From: Proteus alimentorum
GTDB lineage: Bacteria; Pseudomonadota; Gammaproteobacteria; Enterobacterales; Enterobacteriaceae
Direction of reading: 5' to 3'
Length of the DNA stretch: 64,000 nt
Assembly (NCBI RefSeq): GCF_002607735.1
Contig: NZ_NBVR01000039.1
Location: 165,201 to 229,200, forward strand
In this document: positions 61,161 through 64,000 of the stretch, piece by piece
Position numbering within the stretch: the first letter of the stretch is position 1
How the letters are laid out: each line of letters opens with the position of its first letter
Made by a program: the position numbers and the translations under genes
The notes under the pieces: generated by a model
Told to the model about the DNA's origin: nothing
The model's database searches: none
The model's input: only the letters and a program-made list of their open reading frames with translations

Positions 61161-63203
61161 ATGTCAAATCCATTACTTAGCACAACGGGATTGCCTGCAT
61201 TTTCCCTTATCAAACCAGAACATGTTGTCCCTGCGCTAAAAGAAGTTTTAACCACATATCGCCAAACCGTCGAAAAATTACTGGCGGATAATACTCAATT
61301 TAACTGGGATAACCTTTGCCAACCATTAGCAGAGGCAGGTGATAAACTTTCTCGTGTTTGGTCCCCCGTTAGCCATTTAAATTCAGTTAAAAACAGTGCT
61401 GAACTGCGTGAAGCATATGAACAAAGTTTACCGTTGCTATCTGAATTCAGTACATGGATGGGACAGCACGAAGGCTTATATCAAGCTTATAAATCAATAA
61501 AAGAAAGTGCTGATTTTAATGCCTTAACTCAACCACAGAAAAAAGCGATTGAAAACGCATTACGTGACTTTGAATTATCCGGTATCGGTTTACCAAAAGA
61601 GAAACAGCAGCGTTTTGGTGAAATCAGTGCGCGTATGTCTGAGTTAGGTGCTAAATACGGTAATAATGTATTAGATGCCACAATGGGTTGGTCTAAATTA
61701 ATTACTGATGTAAAAGATTTATCCGGTATGCCTCAAAGTGCTATTGATGCCGCAAAAGCGATTGCACAAGCGAAAGAGCAAGACGGCTATCTGTTAACAC
61801 TTGATATGCCAAGCTATCTCCCTGTTATGACTTACGCAGATAATCGTGAACTGCGAAAAGAGATGAGCATCGCTTATAGTACGCGTGCCTCTGATCAAGG
61901 CCCAAATGCAAATCAGTGGGATAATAGCGAAATTATTGCCGAGATCCTCGCATTACGTCACGAACTCGCTCAATTGCTTGGTTTTAAAAATTACGCTGAA
62001 AAATCACTTGCCACTAAAATGGCAGAATCTCCCGAGCAAGTCCTTAGCTTTTTAACTGACTTAGCACAACGCGCTCACCCACAAGGTAAAGAAGAGTTGG
62101 CGGAGTTAACTCAATTTGCCAAAGAACACTATGGTGTTGATAAATTAGAATCATGGGATCTGGCTTACTACAGCGAAAAGCAGAAACAACACCTTTTCTC
62201 AATCGATGATGAACAACTACGTCCTTACTTCCCTGAACAACGCGCTTTAAGTGGCTTATTTGAAGTCGTTCATCGTATCTATGGTTTAACAGCCAAAGAA
62301 CGTAATGACATCGACACTTGGCATGATGATGTCCGTTTCTTTGAGCTTTATGATGAAAGCAATACTTTACGTGGTAGCTTCTATCTTGATTTATATGCAC
62401 GTGAACACAAACGTGGTGGCGCTTGGATGGATGACTGCATGGGAAGAATGCGCCATGCTGATGGCTCACTACAAAACCCTGTTGCTTACCTCACTTGTAA
62501 CTTCAATAAACCTGTAGGCGATAAACCTGCGCTATTTACTCATAATGAAGTCACCACGCTGTTCCATGAATTTGGTCATGGTTTGCATCATATGTTGACG
62601 CAAATTGATACTGCCGATGTTGCAGGCATTAATGGTGTACCATGGGATGCCGTTGAATTACCAAGCCAATTTATGGAAAACTGGTGCTGGGAGCCTGAAG
62701 CGTTAGCCTTTATTTCTGGTCATTATGAAACTGGCGAGCCATTACCACAGGCAATGCTTGATAATATGCTCAAAGCAAAAAATTATCAGTCAGCGATGTT
62801 TGTATTACGCCAATTGGAATTTGGTTTGTTTGATTTCCGTTTACATGCAGAGTATGACCCAGCAAAAGGCGCTTGTGTAATGGAAACCTTAACCCAAGTG
62901 AAAGAACAAGTTTCTGTTGTTCCTTCAACGCCTTGGGCTCGCTTCCCCCATGCCTTTAGCCATATTTTTGCAGGTGGGTATGCAGCCGGTTATTACAGCT
63001 ATTTATGGGCTGATGTCCTAGCAGCTGATGCATTCTCTCGCTTCTCTGAAGAAGGCATTTTTAACCGTGAAACGGGTCAATCATTCCTTGATAATATTTT
63101 AACTCGTGGTGGTTCAGAAGAGCCAATGGAGCTGTTCAAACGCTTCCGTGGTCGTGAGCCGAAACTTGATGCTATGCTCAAAGGCTACGGCATTAAAGGA
63201 TGA
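61161..63203 (+). CDS. prlC: Oligopeptidase A
   Basis: This is a 680-residue M3-family zinc metallopeptidase. The active site is HEFGHGLHHML with the third ligand in the downstream WDAVELPSQFMENW helix. The sequence is close to E. coli PrlC along its whole length (HEGLYQAYK, NNVLDATMGWSK, GGYAAGYYSYLWADVLAADAFSRF). It degrades oligopeptides, including signal peptides, in the cytoplasm. An ATG at 61152 is in frame; AGGA eight bases before 61161 favours the later start. It is followed four bases later by rsmJ, as in E. coli. Confidence 0.96.
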   Translation: MSNPLLSTTGLPAFSLIKPEHVVPALKEVLTTYRQTVEKLLADNTQFNWDNLCQPLAEAGDKLSRVWSPVSHLNSVKNSAELREAYEQSLPLLSEFSTWMGQHEGLYQAYKSIKESADFNALTQPQKKAIENALRDFELSGIGLPKEKQQRFGEISARMSELGAKYGNNVLDATMGWSKLITDVKDLSGMPQSAIDAAKAIAQAKEQDGYLLTLDMPSYLPVMTYADNRELRKEMSIAYSTRASDQGPNANQWDNSEIIAEILALRHELAQLLGFKNYAEKSLATKMAESPEQVLSFLTDLAQRAHPQGKEELAELTQFAKEHYGVDKLESWDLAYYSEKQKQHLFSIDDEQLRPYFPEQRALSGLFEVVHRIYGLTAKERNDIDTWHDDVRFFELYDESNTLRGSFYLDLYAREHKRGGAWMDDCMGRMRHADGSLQNPVAYLTCNFNKPVGDKPALFTHNEVTTLFHEFGHGLHHMLTQIDTADVAGINGVPWDAVELPSQFMENWCWEPEALAFISGHYETGEPLPQAMLDNMLKAKNYQSAMFVLRQLEFGLFDFRLHAEYDPAKGACVMETLTQVKEQVSVVPSTPWARFPHAFSHIFAGGYAAGYYSYLWADVLAADAFSRFSEEGIFNRETGQSFLDNILTRGGSEEPMELFKRFRGREPKLDAMLKGYGIKG

Positions 63204-63206
63204 TAT

Positions 63207-63953
63207 GTGAATATCTGCTTACTTTGTGAAGAAGGCGCTGATAACAGCGCCTTATCTGATTTAGCGCAACGTTGGGGATTAGTTCACGACGAAACGCAAA
63301 CCATGGCTTTAGTCTTAACGCCTACCCACCTTGAATTACGCAAACAAGATGAACCTAAATTAGGTGGTATCTATGTGGATTTCGTTGAAGGCACAATGGC
63401 ACATCGTCGTAAATTTGGTGGCGGTCGAGGTGAGGCGGTAGCAAAGGCTGTTGGGATCAAAAAAGATTATTTACCGGATGTTGTTGATGCAACAGCAGGG
63501 CTTGGTCGAGATGCATTTGTCTTGGCGTCTATTGGTTGCAAAGTCAGAATGGTAGAGCGTCACCCAGTCGTTGCTGCATTACTTGAAGATGGTCTAAAGC
63601 GTGCTTATCTTGATGCTGACATCGGTGAATGGATGCGAGAGAGAATGACGTTAATTCATGCCTCCTCTGCCCAAGCACTCACTGAGATCACACCGCCTCC
63701 TGATGTTGTCTATCTTGATCCAATGTATCCACATAAGGCGAAAAGCGCATTAGTGAAAAAAGAGATGCGAGTGTTTCAATCTTTAGTTGGTGCCGATGAA
63801 GATGCAGATGCACTGCTAGAACCCGCAATCACTTTGGCAAAAAAACGTGTTGTGGTAAAACGCCCTGATTATGCAGAACCATTAAATAATCAGCCCGCAC
63901 ACGCCAATGTAACGACAAAAAATCACCGTTTTGATATTTATCCTTGTGTGTAA
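63207..63953 (+). CDS. rsmJ: 16S rRNA (guanine1516-N2)-methyltransferase
   Basis: This is a 248-residue SAM-dependent methyltransferase, formerly YhiQ. Recognised segments are [46 protein letters not shown], the SAM motif [19 protein letters not shown], and the catalytic [20 protein letters not shown] (DPMYP type). It methylates G1516 of 16S rRNA. The start codon is GTG with AAAGGA six bases upstream; no ATG fits. It is coupled with prlC (3-bp gap). The remaining 47 bp to the window end show no gene. Confidence 0.95.
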   Translation: MNICLLCEEGADNSALSDLAQRWGLVHDETQTMALVLTPTHLELRKQDEPKLGGIYVDFVEGTMAHRRKFGGGRGEAVAKAVGIKKDYLPDVVDATAGLGRDAFVLASIGCKVRMVERHPVVAALLEDGLKRAYLDADIGEWMRERMTLIHASSAQALTEITPPPDVVYLDPMYPHKAKSALVKKEMRVFQSLVGADEDADALLEPAITLAKKRVVVKRPDYAEPLNNQPAHANVTTKNHRFDIYPCV

Positions 63954-64000
63954 CCACTTACATGCAAGTAAAGCTGAGTTTTTCTGGAATCTGACGGGTG

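Overview
This 64 kb window reads as chromosomal DNA of a Proteus species (Enterobacterales, Morganellaceae). The DNA is AT-rich. Housekeeping genes are typical of enterobacteria (prlC, rsmJ, yibL, yajD, a YaiL-type gene, ymjA, selC). The sialic acid symporter resembles, from memory, the structurally studied P. mirabilis SiaT, including its substrate and sodium ligands, but with several substitutions, so a close relative of P. mirabilis is as likely as P. mirabilis itself. I found no phage, insertion sequence, CRISPR array or rRNA.

Layout. 0.1-3.3 kb: two tandem Ail/Lom outer membrane proteins, a GNAT acetyltransferase, and a divergent pair of an unknown membrane-anchored protein and an ASCH-domain protein. 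3.4-8.8 kb: the chitobiose operon chbBCARFG (minus strand). 9.2-12.9 kb: a ferric-siderophore ABC importer with a likely Fur box. 13.0-15.2 kb: the smvR/smvA repressor and efflux pair with a shared operator. 15.2-21.1 kb: an AraC regulator, then a DMSO-reductase-type operon (dmsABC and its chaperone) behind a strikingly structured leader. 21.2-23.5 kb: norR with three intact enhancer sites facing a wrecked norV. 23.7-29.1 kb: a LacI/solute-binding-protein fusion regulator divergent from a PhnP-like hydrolase, a nucleoside symporter-family transporter and an MgtC-family gene, with two matching operators between them. 29.2-32.0 kb: an acyltransferase and a 2H phosphoesterase-like protein. 32.2-40.1 kb: a complete sialic acid catabolic and uptake cluster (nanA, RpiR regulator, nanQ, siaT, nanK, nanE, nanC-like porin, nanM). 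40.7-45.4 kb: respiratory formate dehydrogenase fdoGHI with cysteine in place of selenocysteine. 45.4-50.3 kb: a four-gene chaperone-usher fimbrial operon, followed by about 1.1 kb of very AT-rich noncoding DNA. 51.3-53.0 kb: an NSS-family transporter behind what looks like a leucine-codon attenuator. 53.0-57.1 kb: a PTS permease, a fumarase/adenylosuccinate-lyase-superfamily enzyme and an RpiR regulator. 57.2-64 kb: core genes, selC, prlC and rsmJ.

The strongest candidates for undescribed biology are the attenuated NSS transporter (leader peptide, three mutually exclusive stems, a second small ORF overlapping the transporter start), the PTS-linked lyase operon, the LacI-SBP fusion locus with its 18-bp inverted operators, the structured RNA-like leader before the molybdoenzyme operon, and the paired operator/CRP architecture that ties nanE and nanM into one regulon. 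All functional statements rest on reading motifs and remembered family features; no database search was run.
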